The notes under the pieces: model-generated
The model's input: the letters and a program-made list of their open reading frames with translations, nothing else
Database searches by the model: none
Told to the model about the DNA's origin: nothing
Assembly: GCF_964656455.1 (NCBI RefSeq)
Contig: NC_135717.1
Coordinates: 142,180,308-142,244,307, forward strand
DNA from: Halichoerus grypus
Taxonomy: Eukaryota > Chordata > Mammalia > Carnivora > Phocidae
DNA: 64,000 nucleotides
Reading direction: 5' to 3'
Made by a program: the position numbers and the translations under genes
Shown here: piece by piece, positions 11,768 to 22,930 of the stretch
Numbering within the stretch: the first letter of the stretch is position 1
Layout: each line of letters opens with the position of its first letter

Positions 11768-12688
11768 CTAAAAATCAAAGAAGTTTTACTCAGAAGCTAT
11801 GTAAATGCCAATAATACCAACATTCAATTATGACAAACCAAGCTACCAAGCTTAATGGCTTTTTAAAAATGGAAAACTGATGGATATAGTTTTATTAAAG
11901 ATAATAATCTTGACAGTAAAATACGCCTAATTTTTCCCTTGTAATGAAATGTGAATAGCAGAAATCAATAAAAATTATCTATATTGTCTGGCATTCATTA
12001 ATCCTAAATTTTTGCAAACATATGGGAATCCTAAGATTATGACTAGTTATGTATACATCACTTCAAAATGCAGAGTCATAATCATAGCCAGTTAAAAAAT
12101 AAAGAAAAGGTCTTATTTATGCAGTAAGTGAAGGACTTTGATTATTCTATAAGTGTTGTAGTACAGATGGATGAAGAGAAAGAAAAATGGATTAAAAAGA
12201 TGGGGAAAAAATGATTACCTATTTTAGGTTAAAATTATCAGTTTGATATTGGTAGCATTATTTGTGCATCTGAAAATTTTCTCAGATTGGTATTATACTT
12301 TCAGTCTGTAGATTTTTTAAGATAAGGGTTGTCTTATAGCCCTTAATTAAATGCTTATGTAAGCATTTAATTTTGTTTTCATGATTATAACTTTTATAAT
12401 GTTATAAAAGTTTAAATGTATCCTTCTGGATTTTCTATTGCTGTTTTATTTCCTGTCCCACCAGCCAATGCTTGACATTTTACTTGAATCATACTTCATT
12501 TCTCACTATACATTTTTGTCGGTGTGGCTTTCCCAATATTTCTCTCATTTGCCCTTTTTATTCTTAGCACCATCATTCTACTTAATACATTTTTTACTTT
12601 TTTCCTGCATTATTTCACCAGCTTCCAGAGAAGTGGTGCTGTCTCCAATCTCTTCTCTACACAATCTTCTGCTAGTTGTATCATTTTA

Positions 12689-12887
12689 TTTTTTTAATTA
12701 AAAATTATTTATTTTAGAGAGAGAGAGAACGAGCATGAGCACGAGGGGGAGAGGGAGAGAGAATCTCAAGCAGACTGTGAGCTAAGTGTGGAGCCTGATG
12801 TGGGGCCTGATCTCAGGACCTTGAGATCATGACCTGAGCTAAAACCAAGAGTCAGACGCTTAACTGACTGCGCCACCTAGGTGCCCG
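12689..12887 (-). mobile_element. Can-SINE, full length
   Basis: Minus-strand copy with an A/T tail at the left and the head complement (GCGCCACCTAGGTGCC) at the right. A perfect 16-bp target-site duplication TAGTTGTATCATTTTA lies at 12673-12688 and 12888-12903. Confidence 0.96.
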
Positions 12888-12984
12888 TAGTTGTATCATT
12901 TTAAAAAATACATATGATCAAATAAATTATTTGCCTAAAATATTCGATGGTTTCTTATTGCATTTATTAATTCTTTTGTTTGTT

Positions 12985-14260
12985 ATTTCCACAAATATGC
13001 ATAGAGCACCTCTGTTGTGCTACACACTATGATAAAGTAGCAAAATAAAAAATTCCCTGCCCTCACATAATTTATAATCTAGTAAAAAAGATAATAAACA
13101 GAGTCTACAGGATGTTGGTAGGAAACAGAAAATAAAAGGGTCATGGAAGGGCTCTCAAATAAAGTGTTATTTGAGCAAAGACCTAAAGGAAGGGAGTTTA
13201 AAAAAATGGGAATGTCTTAGGAAAAGGCATAGCAGGGGTTGCAAATGTCCCTTATTGGGAGGGGAGTATATTTGTTGAAGGAGTAGGCAAGGAGGTCACT
13301 GTGGCAGAAATGGACAGGTTAAAGAGAAAGACAGATAGGGAATAGATTTAGAAAAGTGTGGTTGCAGGACTTGGGAAGGGTAGTCCTGAAAGCCTGGTCA
13401 ACCATTTTGAAGTCTTTAGTTTTTATTCTGAGTGAGATAGCAAATGACTAGAGGATTTTTGAGTAGAGAGGTGACATGATCATTCTAAGAGCAGTGAAAT
13501 GGACCGTTGAATAAGATTGGGAGGGAGGGAAGAATAAAATTATTACTGTTCTTCCAAAAACATAGGCAAGAGAATTGTGGCCTGGATAATAATGGTGTTA
13601 GAGAGAATGGCTGGATTTTGGTTATATCTTGATGACAGAACTAACAAATTTGCTATTGGACTGAATGTGGGGTGGGAGATAAAGAAAGGGGTCAAGAATG
13701 ACTCCAAGGTTAACCTGAGTAAGAGAAGGAGTTGTGATTTACTGAGAAAATGAGAAGATGGCTGCTGGTGGTAGTTTAGACTGGTGGTGCTGGCGTTTGG
13801 GGTGGAGGGATTGACTTGTAATGTTTGAGGTGCGAAAGTGTCCAAATAAAGATACTGAGTTGGCTCTTGAATGCATGAACTCTCTCAGCAGAGAGGACCC
13901 AGTAGGTGATCTAAATTTGGAAATGCTCAATTTATAGATGGTATTTAAATCCATGAGATCAAATGAGACTGAACTCAGGGACTGAATATGGAGAAGAAAT
14001 TCAAAAACCAGTCCTAGGAATTTCATATTTTAGAGATCAACATGATGAAGAGAAACAATAAGAAGAGGTTGAATATACAGGAGATTTTGCTAATGATGGA
14101 CAGTCAGTTACAGATAATTGAGTCAAAATCTGAGTAGTAGTTAGATTAGGAAATATGTTCAGCTGTATGGGATGATATTCAGAAATGAGGTATGACCTGG
14201 GATTTGCCTCCTCTAGTTACTAGTATGAACAAGGGTGCAAAGCATGGAATGTTTAGTTCT
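12985..14260 (+). repeat. Ancient repeat, longest copy of the unnamed family
   Basis: Landmarks in order: 'agcacctctgttgtgctaca', 'aaaattccctgccctcacat', 'gacctaaaggaagggag', 'tttttattctgagtgagata', 'gtagagaggtgacatgatca', 'gactgaatgtggggtgggag', 'caagaatgactccaaggtta'. The last parts recur in the 33 kb and 50 kb copies. The two overlapping minus-strand open frames at 13543-14026 are shadows of its purine-rich strand. Confidence 0.55.
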
Positions 14261-14379
14261 GCTGCTTGCTTAGGCAGATTGTTGAAGCTACAAGGCTTGG
14301 GTAGGTGGTGGGGGAGTGGGTTCTGGGGATCTTGCCAGGAGCACACAGAGCTTTGGATAACATAACATTACATAACAGG

Positions 14380-14660
14380 ATCAAGTCCAAAATCCACAAT
14401 CTGGTCACAACCTAGTTCTTTAAACACATACCAGTCACAGCAAACTTCTGGTGATTCAGCAAATCAACCATCTTTGTTTTCTTTGTGCTATCACATAGGC
14501 TCTGTCCTCTGCCCTACCCTTCTCTATTTGATAAGATCTTATATGCCTTCAAGAGCCTGATGAAATGGCATCTCCCCTGTGTAGACTTTCTTAACAACTT
14601 CAGAAAGAATTAGATGCTATCTTCTAGGCACCATATTGTATTGCTATAGCAGATCTCTCT
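14380..14660 (+). repeat. L2 LINE fragment
   Basis: Diverged L2-like wording: 'ggatcaagtccaaaatccac', 'tttgtgctatcacataggct', 'cttcaagagcctgatgaaat', 'gtgtagactttcttaaca'. Confidence 0.5.
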
Positions 14661-14810
14661 TGCAGGAGATCTTATATACTCTGACTGTGGGACCAAACAG
14701 CTTTAAATTAACATCATAATATTTAACATTCAGTGGGGCTAAATGTACAATTGCCTTTTTTTTTTAATTTTTATTCTCTCATCTTTTCCAATACTTTCCC
14801 TATGCCATAC

Positions 14811-14882
14811 TATTGCCAGATTTTCCCTCTGTCCCTCCCTCCCTTCCCTCCTTTGCTCCCTCTCTCTCTCCTTTTTCTTTTG
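14811..14882 (+). repeat. Pyrimidine-rich (CCCT/CT) tract
   Basis: Almost pure C/T with CCCTCCCTCCC and CTCTCTCTCTCC runs. Low-complexity sequence. Confidence 0.9.
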
Positions 14883-15848
14883 TTCAACACACATGTATAG
14901 GTCACTTCTTAAATTAGTGATTTTATATTATATTATATGCTTATGCTAAACAAAATGAAATCCGACAAAATTGCTCACAGGAATTTACAGGCTAATGAAG
15001 GAGGAAAAGACATATTAGCAATTACAGCTTTTAACGTTTCATAATTTAGTCCTTACCTGCCTCTTCTACCATATATCCTACAATAGGAGTAACTGATTCT
15101 AGCCAAAATTGTTATGCCCATTATTATTTAAGATATCAGACTCCCTACCTCACCCTCTCCCCACAAAAAGCACCTGCAATCATGCCACATGCACTGTATT
15201 TGAAAAGCTTGCGACATAGTCCTACCATTCCTTAAAGTTTTGTCAACTCACACCTTCCTGAAGCCTTCTTTATAGCAGCAATGTATTGTGATCTCTCCCA
15301 CCTGTGGCTCTTACTGTCTATTTCACTCATTTGACACTTGGCATCTGCAACTCGCTGTTTTGTCAAAGGTGTGTTCTCTCTCCTCAATTACATTTTTCAG
15401 CTACTTTGGAATTAGGATCACGTTTGCAAATACACAGCATAATTTATTATGCATAATAGATATTTAATGCATTTCTACCAAAATGATAACCTCAAACTAA
15501 ACACAAATTAGTGCATACATTTTTATTCCATTTGTATAAAGCACAAAAAGTCAAAAGCATTTTTTTTTTTCTGTTAGAAGTCAAGACAGTGATTATCATT
15601 TAGGATAAAAGTAGTAATTGTATGTTAACAAGAGGGGGCTACCATACTGTTGATTTTTAATGTGTTTTGTTTGTAAAAATTCATCAAGCTCTTTCTATAG
15701 ATGCACACTTTTCTGTATGTATAATATAAAAGTTAAAATTTTTTAAAAAGATAACATCCTAAACTTATTTCTTATCAAATTTATTTCACAACAAAACATT
15801 CATCAGTGTAAAATAGAAAAATGGATAAAATGTAAGTTTCCATTATAC

Positions 15849-15911
15849 CTTATCATGTAAAGATTCTTCCAGATTCTTTCTGAAAGTTTCTGATTCTTGA
15901 ATTAAAACATT
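15849..15911 (-). CDS. PPFIA2: PPFIA2 exon g (21 codons, coiled coil)
   Basis: The exon is 63 nt, phase 0/0, acceptor TTTCTTTAG, donor AAG|GTATAA. It encodes NVLIQESETFRKNLEESLHD followed by Lys. Exactly three heptads long, it could be skipped or included without disturbing the coiled-coil register or reading frame. In PPFIA4, as I remember it, the equivalent segment is absent, consistent with modular use. It was found from the protein and splice context, since it is too short to stand out as an open frame. Confidence 0.94.
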
Positions 15912-17451
15912 CTAAAGAAAATAAAAAAATAAAGAATTAACAAAACAAAATAATTAAATATGTAGATTAATTTTTTATTGCTCAAGAATCTTCTTTGATT
16001 CCTTCTCTTTGATTCCTTCCTTGGTGCATCTATTTCTTGGTTTCCGTGGAAACCAAATTTAAATAGAATCTTTAAACATGATACCTTAACATTTAGAAAA
16101 ATACATAATTTAAATGGGAAATGTTATTTTGTAACACTTGGATTGACGAATGGAATAAATATTATCTTTTAAGCTATTTATGTTTTCCTCTTTCAGTCTT
16201 TTAAAATTTGAAATAATAAAGTTACTCTTAAAATGAGAAAAAGTGAGTAACAGTGAAATATTAGCCAAAGGTGTTATAGATAAAGAATTCAGATGAACTC
16301 ATTTTTATTACCTGAAGAAAAAAATAAATTATCAGGTCATATTTTTGAAAAGTTTAATTTCTGGACTTCTATTTCAAATACAGAATAATTAATTTCTAAT
16401 AGTGGTTAAATTATTAGAGAAATAAAAATGAAATTTTAACTATTTACAAAACTGTTACATCTCATGACATATGAAAATAAGTTGTATCATAGGTATTTTT
16501 TTTTAATTTTGTCATGAACATATTACTGTTGTAAAAGCTGTACACGTTTTTATATTTACTACAAAGCATGATTTAAAATAATGTATTCTTTTCTAATTTA
16601 ATTTTAGTAAAACTAAACTAAGTGTGTAGCAATTGGCAAAGTGGCCATGTGTTTGGAATTGAATGGGAAGAAGGCCCACCTTATCACTTTGTAATGGGTA
16701 AATTAATCAACCTACTTTAACAATTTCACGCAAACATTTTTCCTATTTTGTATGATCAGGGGAAAATGTCTAGCTTGAGTAGTGATTGGTATTCAATCTA
16801 AATTTCCAAAATGATTTGTCTACCTGGGTTTTACCCCCTACCTTTGTTTATACTCTGGAATTGGCAACCAGCTCACATAACTCGTGCTGGTCTGGTGGCT
16901 GCCAACTATCAATGAGACATATAAAATTGTGAATGATAGTGCACACTGTAAAGAAGCACTTTTTTTTTTTTGGAAACAATGCAGCTGAAATTATTGCATT
17001 CCTAAACTCTGTACTGGGATTAACACTAGTTCTACTGGTAATATAAATTTACTCACATTCTGGCTTTTAGAGTAGTAGTAGATTTAGTTACTTGAAACAT
17101 TTGAATAGTTCAATGCAAGGAGACTTCCCACATACCCCAAAATATTGATTTTTGTCTTATCACTCTTTTTTGCACACCAGGTGAAGGATAACTAAAATAT
17201 TTTCATTACAAAACACATTTTAATGCATTTATCTATACGATCATGCTAATCAGCAATTGTTATTCATTTAAAAAATTTATCTTACACATGTTTACAGAAC
17301 TACTTGTTCACTTCTAAGAATAAACCATATATACCAAAGGAAAATACATGGATCGTCTGATCAGGGCAGTAAATGCAGCAGGGTATAAAACAACCATGAT
17401 CATGAGCACATTGCTAAATATTCATGCGATTCTTCTCTCCTGTCATTTTAC
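15912..17451 (-). other. PPFIA2: PPFIA2 intron f-g
   Basis: 1,540 bp of AT-rich sequence with no repeat I can identify and no open segment bounded by plausible splice sites. Confidence 0.7.
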
Positions 17452-17583
17452 CTTCTCTTCTAGAGCAGCCATTCTCTCCTTTAAATGTAGCTGTAAGCGC
17501 TCATTGGATTCAGTCAGAAGTCTGTCCACAGTATCAGATAATCTTTTGTTGTGCTCCTCATTCATTTTCTCTCTTTGCCTAGC
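17452..17583 (-). CDS. PPFIA2: PPFIA2 exon f (44 codons, coiled coil)
   Basis: The exon is 132 nt, phase 0/0, acceptor AATGTAAG, donor AAG|GTAAAA. The product begins [20 protein letters not shown] and ends [12 protein letters not shown]. It is near-identical to the corresponding segment in all vertebrate liprin-alphas I recall. It is entirely charged, helix-forming sequence with leucines at heptad spacing ([14 protein letters not shown]). The acceptor has a weak pyrimidine tract, but the short upstream intron may favour exon definition across the pair. Confidence 0.97.
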
Positions 17584-17830
17584 CTTACATTCAAGACAAA
17601 ATAAATAAACTTGACATAAAAATCATTTACCCAAGTATTTTATATTTTTCTGGCTTTAAAACTGATTTCATTTTATGTCTGGTGTGATTAAATTGGCAGA
17701 AACTTTTCTCCTTTTAGATGCAGAGAGCATATTCATGACATTTTAAATAGAACCCATAATCAAGAAAGACAGTCATTTCTTACATGCCCATAAGCTGATG
17801 ATCGAGGGGAGTAGTACTTAATATACATAC

Positions 17831-17914
17831 TCTTTGAAGTTCTTGATTTTTCTCTTCAAGTTGACCTTCTAGATGTCTCATACGTTCTTCAATGTTTCCA
17901 TGTCTCTCTTCGGC
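17831..17914 (-). CDS. PPFIA2: PPFIA2 exon e (28 codons, coiled coil)
   Basis: The exon is 84 nt, phase 0/0, acceptor CTCAACAG, donor AGA|GTATGT. It encodes [20 protein letters not shown] and ends EKNQELQR, one of the best conserved liprin-alpha coiled-coil segments. Exactly four heptads long, it continues the helical register into the next exon. The following intron is only 247 bp, the shortest in the window and free of repeats. Confidence 0.97.
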
Positions 17915-18161
17915 CTGTTGAGAAATATGAAAAATGTACCTGACATGTAAGATTTGGTTAACACTTTTCCTCTAAATAAATTGAAATAAAATGTAAAGCA
18001 AGCTACTACCAACCGCAAATGTAATTTTCAAAAAATAAACTTTCTTTAAACAGGCAGCTGAACAGCATTGCTTGAAATGTGTCAGCTACAAAGGCCTGTT
18101 ACATCCAAGCATCAGCAAAACATTGGACTTATTTATGAGCAATGAAATCAGCCAAATGTAA

Positions 18162-18167
18162 CATGCA
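18162..18167 (-). promoter_or_regulatory. UGCAUG (RBFOX-type) intronic splicing element
   Basis: The minus-strand transcript reads UGCAUG here, 174 nt downstream of the 5' splice site of the candidate cassette exon and upstream of the AEERHG exon. Downstream intronic UGCAUG sites are known to promote inclusion of neuronal and muscle exons by RBFOX proteins. A single hexamer in a few hundred bases can arise by chance, so the call rests on position. No recognisable repeat covers this segment. Confidence 0.4.
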
Positions 18168-18341
18168 GACTGTGCGTGGTTTGAACACAAACCTGCCATT
18201 GTCCAATCTTAAGCTCCTGAAGCACTGAACTGCACAGATGGTTGATTATCAATAAATAAAAGTAACATAATTTTTATAAATGAAAAGAAAAACTTAGATG
18301 GATTCTATTTAGCAATAGAAAGTAAAGTCCAGTAGGACTAC

Positions 18342-18428
18342 CTTCCTACGTATGGAGATCATTTCTTGTAGTTTAGCTTCCATAACATATTGATAATCAT
18401 CAGATGAGGTAGAAGAGGTTGGATCAGA
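18342..18428 (-). CDS. PPFIA2: Candidate 29-codon cassette exon of PPFIA2
   Basis: Seen directly: an 87-nt open segment, phase 0/0, with a pyrimidine-rich tract ending TTGACTTGTTAG before it and AAG|GTAGTC after it. It reads SDPTSSTSSDDYQY..., then a charged helix-like tail ending ISIRRK. The first third is rich in Ser/Thr followed by Asp, resembling casein-kinase-2 type sites. It lies 426 bp from the next constitutive exon, in the correct strand and phase, between exons ending ALTK and beginning AEERHG. The family sequences I remember join these two exons directly, so this would be alternatively spliced. Its length, four heptads plus one residue, would shift the coiled-coil register unless it forms a loop. 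I cannot tell whether it is already annotated in orthologues. The alternative is a chance open segment between cryptic splice sites. Confidence 0.68.
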
Positions 18429-19245
18429 CTAACAAGTCAAGGAAAAGGAGAGGGACAAAATTGAAAAATCAGAACTAAAGACACTGACACTGAACAGAAC
18501 ATAGCACAGAATGCTTAAAAGAAAAATGTGACAGCAAATTTAATACTCTAATAGACGGAATTTTATATGAAAAGAACTACACTGATATCTGGTGAACACG
18601 ATGCAGTCAATGGTAATAAATGAAAAACAATGAAATGCCCAAATAAAAAGCTACCAACCTAAGGTATGGAAGGTTAGTGATGGTTGGCAATGAAAGACGA
18701 CTACAGACTGAATTAAAGCAACTCTGAAAGAGTCATGTAAAAATTGGAATTATGGGAAACCAAACACTAGAATACGTCTCTGTTAGATTGTGAAAAGTTT
18801 TGTATTTTGGCTTGTTTATCCCATTACTTAAGAATAATGGAAACAATGTATCTCAGTGTTGAAGTGTATGCTAAGGCAATGACCCAGGTGAAATAAATTT
18901 GGAAGAAAATTTATTACAAACCTAACACTGTAGAAATCAAGAAAAAGCTAAGCCAGGGGAAATCATTATTATGGGTGTTCTCCAGCTCAAGCAGGATTGA
19001 GTTTCCTCAGCAACAGTGACAAACTTACAAAATGACTTCTGGCCTCTGAACACACAGTGTGACTCTAGGTCTAGAACCTTAGCACCTGTTCTCAGATATA
19101 GCCTTAATTTGAAATTTTAAATGAAAGTGATTAAAAGTCCTCAAATTACCAAGACGACAATATATACTGTGAGGACAAGAGAACTTACTTAGGAACTCTC
19201 CTGAATGACACTAGGAACCACTCCCAAACTGTTTCTGTGTTATTT

Positions 19246-19259
19246 GTTGCTATGGAAAC
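19246..19259 (+). promoter_or_regulatory. RFX X-box-like motif
   Basis: GTTGCTATGGAAAC matches the palindromic X-box pattern bound by RFX transcription factors (GTNRCC/N-RGYAAC type; GTTGCCATGGCAAC is the perfect form) at nearly every informative position. It lies next to a short CpG-bearing, relatively GC-rich patch (19275-19330) in otherwise AT-rich intron, about 0.8 kb upstream in transcript direction of the candidate cassette exon. It may be an intronic enhancer element; sequence alone cannot decide. Confidence 0.35.
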
Positions 19260-20458
19260 AAAACAGTGCCCTAAAGTGAGCAGGCAGCACGGTGCCCGGG
19301 TGAGCTAATATTTGCCCCGCGCCAGGGTTAGTTACATGTCTTGGAGGTGATTGTCAGGTTACCAAAGACACAGAGTGTTAACACATGTGACACTGCTGAT
19401 AGCCGAATTGTATTAGTATGTTATGCACAGATTACATGTAAAATTAAAGCAACATTTTAATCATAATTACAAGTTATGTAATTATAACATCAAAATTATC
19501 CTATGTCAGATCTAGAAGATTGAACTCCAGAGCATATTCTATTATATAAGTTTATTCTAAAACAGTGAAACTTACTTTATGCAAATATAGGACTATATAC
19601 AAATATGTCATGCAGTACCTGAAAAGAAGTAGTAGCCTATTCATGTATTGGCTCATATGCATATGTACTGTTCTATGCAACAAATTCCAACTAATCTACA
19701 AAATAAACTTTTATCATTTAACTGGTGTGCTTATACAAATTACAACTCAACATTTACATTTTGTAAGATTTTCCTTTTGATATTCTTGTTTCATAAATGG
19801 GAAAGTAATGAAGAAATAACAAATAACCAATTTCTCTTCCCGAATTTCCAAGCAAAAGAAACACAGAAAGCTACCATAGTTCCCAAATGCCATAAAATGA
19901 TTTTCTAATATCACTTAAAACCTAGAATACAAATAAGAATACAGTAAATGGGACAAAATGTTGTTGAAATTAAATAATCTAAATTCATTAAGGTATCTGT
20001 AATCTTTCAAAAGTACATTTAACAGGCAATTGGTGGTACAAAAATTAATCAGGTGACTGATTCAACATAGTCAAGGCATGAACATTTCCATTTCCAAAAC
20101 TGTCTCTTCAAAAGTTTTCATCCTAACTATTGAAAACATACCAAACATTGTGAAAATTCACTTCAGAGATTGAACAAGAAATCTGTCAAGTTTAAATTAC
20201 TTTATTACTGTTGATATTTTTATTGGTACTAAAAATGAATGAAATACCTTATGGAATTCAAGATGAATTATGTCCTTGCTGAGGGAATATGCATTTTAAT
20301 TAAAGAAGTAAACATCATAAATAAAAAAACTGGGAGCCCAAAGTCTTTATTGGTTAATTTTGTGTATACTTGCCAAAGCCAAATTATAACTTTTATCCAT
20401 AGCCATTTATCAATACTTCTGACTTTCTAAGCCTTAAATGAGCTTTACCTACCTATCT

Positions 20459-20486
20459 ACACACACACACAAACACACACATACAC
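20459..20486 (+). repeat. (CA)n microsatellite, interrupted
   Basis: ACACACACACACAAACACAC followed by ACATACACA. A short dinucleotide repeat with interruptions. Confidence 0.95.
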
Positions 20487-21458
20487 AAAACATAATCTTA
20501 TCAACCAAAGAATAAATTCAGACATCATTTCTATACAAAAACTGGTATCAATTTTCAACTACTATCGATTTATGTTCATCTTAGCTTTGTGAAGACTGCA
20601 GTTTAAGTAATTAATGTAAATACAAGAACAATCTGCTATTTTTTGTATTCCTTGATGGGATATAGAGTTTATCTTGATTTCACTCTTTAATGTGACACAG
20701 GAATATTTCAAATGAGCTAAAGTTTTAGAGGAAAATACATATAGAAATGGCTTTGAGAAAAGCATGAGTATATTTAGAAATGGAAAAGAAATAAAAGTTA
20801 AAGAGGGGAGGACCAAAGAGAAGAAAAAAGAATAGGTAGCAGATAATAAAAGCAGAAAAAAATATATAGGCCAAATAAAATGTCTGAAAATTATTTAGGA
20901 TGTCATTCATAATATAGGAGAGGGAAGCTTAGCTTCAAGCTAAGCAGAATCTTTTTACTTTAGTGTCAAAAATATTAAGAAGTAGAAAAAAATTATGATG
21001 ATCAATAATAGTGATATATTGAAAATGAACTAACAATGAAAAAATAAATAAGTAAAGCAGGTTCTAGAGACAGTCCCTAAAGGTCTGTGAACTGAGGAGA
21101 AGAAAAAGTGCAAGATCATTACAGCCATAAAACTTGGGAAAACAAATGAAAGAGTAACATTTCAATAAAAATATTATAAGCAGAGGGAGTGTGTTGAGGA
21201 TGAAACCATCACTGACAAATGTGAATTAAATATGTCCATAATCTAGAAACTCTGTAGTTGAAATAATGGTGTTTATATTACATAGAGTCAGCCTGAAGAG
21301 AAAGTGGTAAGAAAGAGAAGCAGAGTGAAGGATAAAACTCTACTGAAAAAGGAGAAAATCAAAAGGATTCAGATGAAGTGAAATTTTAGCAACATATTAT
21401 TAGGTAGAAGTAAACTGAGGAAATTATTTTGGGCACATGAATGAATATGTGAATCAAA

Positions 21459-21487
21459 AATAAATAAATAAATGAATAAATAAATAA
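21459..21487 (+). repeat. (AATA)n simple repeat
   Basis: AAATAAATAAATAAATGAAT continuing AAATAAATAA. A tetranucleotide run with one substitution. Confidence 0.9.
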
Positions 21488-21545
21488 GAGCCCCAGAGAA
21501 AAATGGAGGGCAGAAAAGTTAAGGCACATATTTCAAGTTATCTCT

Positions 21546-21628
21546 TTTTGTTTTTTTTTATGTTATGTTAATCACCATACATTACACCATTAGTTTTTGA
21601 TGTAGTGTTCCATGACTCATTGTTATAT
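21546..21628 (-). mobile_element. L1 3'-end fragment
   Basis: The plus strand shows the complement of the carnivore L1 terminus: 'tatgttatgttaatcaccat', 'acattacaccattagttttt', 'gatgtagtgttccatgactc'. The same sequence appears in plus orientation at 36650-36720. Confidence 0.85.
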
Positions 21629-21692
21629 TCTAAATTAAGGAATCTTAGGAATGTATAATTTGAAGCCTCGTAAGTCAAGTATTAATGTTTTA

Positions 21693-21900
21693 TTTTTTAT
21701 TTTTTATTTTTTTTAAAGATTTTATTTATTTATTTGACAGAGAGACACAGCGAGAGAGGGAACACAAGCAGGGGGAGTGGGAGAGAGAGAAGCAGGCTTC
21801 CCACCGAGCAGAGAGCCCGATGCAGGGCTCGTTCCCAGGACCCTGGGATCATGACCTGAGCCGAAGGCAGACGCTTAAGGACTGAGCCACCCAGGCGCCC
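21693..21900 (-). mobile_element. Can-SINE, full length
   Basis: Minus-strand copy with head complement GAGCCACCCAGGCGCCC. A perfect 17-bp target-site duplication CAAGTATTAATGTTTTA lies at 21676-21692 and 21901-21917. The 66-codon open frame at 21685-21885 is the SINE body and is not a gene. Confidence 0.97.
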
Positions 21901-22532
21901 CAAGTATTAATGTTTTAAAGTATGTTTCATCCTCAGTCCATCAGAGGTTAGTTTGGAGCAATTATTTGGTGAATTTTAAATTGTGTTACTTTGAGAGAGA
22001 TTCCAGATTTTCTTGTATTTTAGTCTGGATAATACTGATGATTATTTTACACTAAAATTTTACAAGAGCTATTTTTATTATTAGCCACTCACCAAGCCCC
22101 TGAAAATAGTTCAATAACTCTTTATAGAAGTTCATGTTCCTCAAATGAAAAGCCTAAGTGTGTGTACATCCATACATGAGTAATTTAAAATGTGCTTTCA
22201 AAAAAATAGAATACTACTACTATATTTGCACATTTTTATATAATTTAGAGACTATTTCTCAAATTAAATGATAAATTTATCTTCATCTTAGAAATCACAC
22301 ATTTCTCAAATTGCCAGAAGGGTTTATGGTATGTCTATGACTACAGAAGGATACAGATTGTAACATTACCCTAATCACACTGTTTTATTCAGCTAGTTAT
22401 TCCAATACTCTGTAGACAACCAACTATTCCAATACTTCCTAAGCCCTGCTCTACTTTGCAAATGTTTGCCTTTTCACTACCTGATTAATTACCCTATTTT
22501 AACCAGGAGGCATCAGTCTACTGTTCCTCTTT

Positions 22533-22725
22533 TTTTTTTTTAAAGGTTTTATTTATTTATCTGAGAGAGAGAATGGGAGACAGAGAGCATGAGAGGGGGA
22601 GGGTCAGAGGGAGAAGCAGACTCCCTGCTGAGCAGGGAGCCCGATGTGGGACTTGATCCTGGGACTCCAGGATCATGACCTGAGCCGAAGGCAGTTGCTT
22701 AACCAACTGAGCCACCCAGGCGCCC
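22533..22725 (-). mobile_element. Can-SINE, full length
   Basis: Minus-strand copy. A perfect 15-bp target-site duplication CTACTGTTCCTCTTT flanks it at 22518-22532 and 22726-22740. Confidence 0.96.
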
Positions 22726-22930
22726 CTACTGTTCCTCTTTAATCATTTACTTTTTCAGGAAAGTAAACATGTGTGCCTGCTTTTATATTGCTAATATCAA
22801 TTGTATTGGATAATCCCGAATGCCAGAATTTGTAACTTGCAGTTCACATATCCATCTTACCCATAGTGGGACGGAGAACTTAGCACATAGCAAAGAGTGC
22901 ATGAATATCTAAAATGTGTGAAAATTTGGG

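Larger units (their letters stand above)
11768..15848 (-). other. PPFIA2: PPFIA2 intron g-h
   Basis: 4,081 bp, dominated by the SINE, the ancient repeat and the L2 fragment. 11768-12672 and 14883-15848 hold no recognisable feature. Confidence 0.75.

Noticed and set aside
13543..14026. Two overlapping minus-strand frames (100 and 95 codons)
   Set aside because: They lie wholly in an ancient repeat with a purine-rich plus strand, and their Ser/Leu/Thr-rich composition is the shadow of that bias.
21685..21885. 66-codon frame reading ETQREREHKQGEWEREKQ
   Set aside because: Characteristic translation of an antisense Can-SINE body. The element has a 17-bp target duplication.
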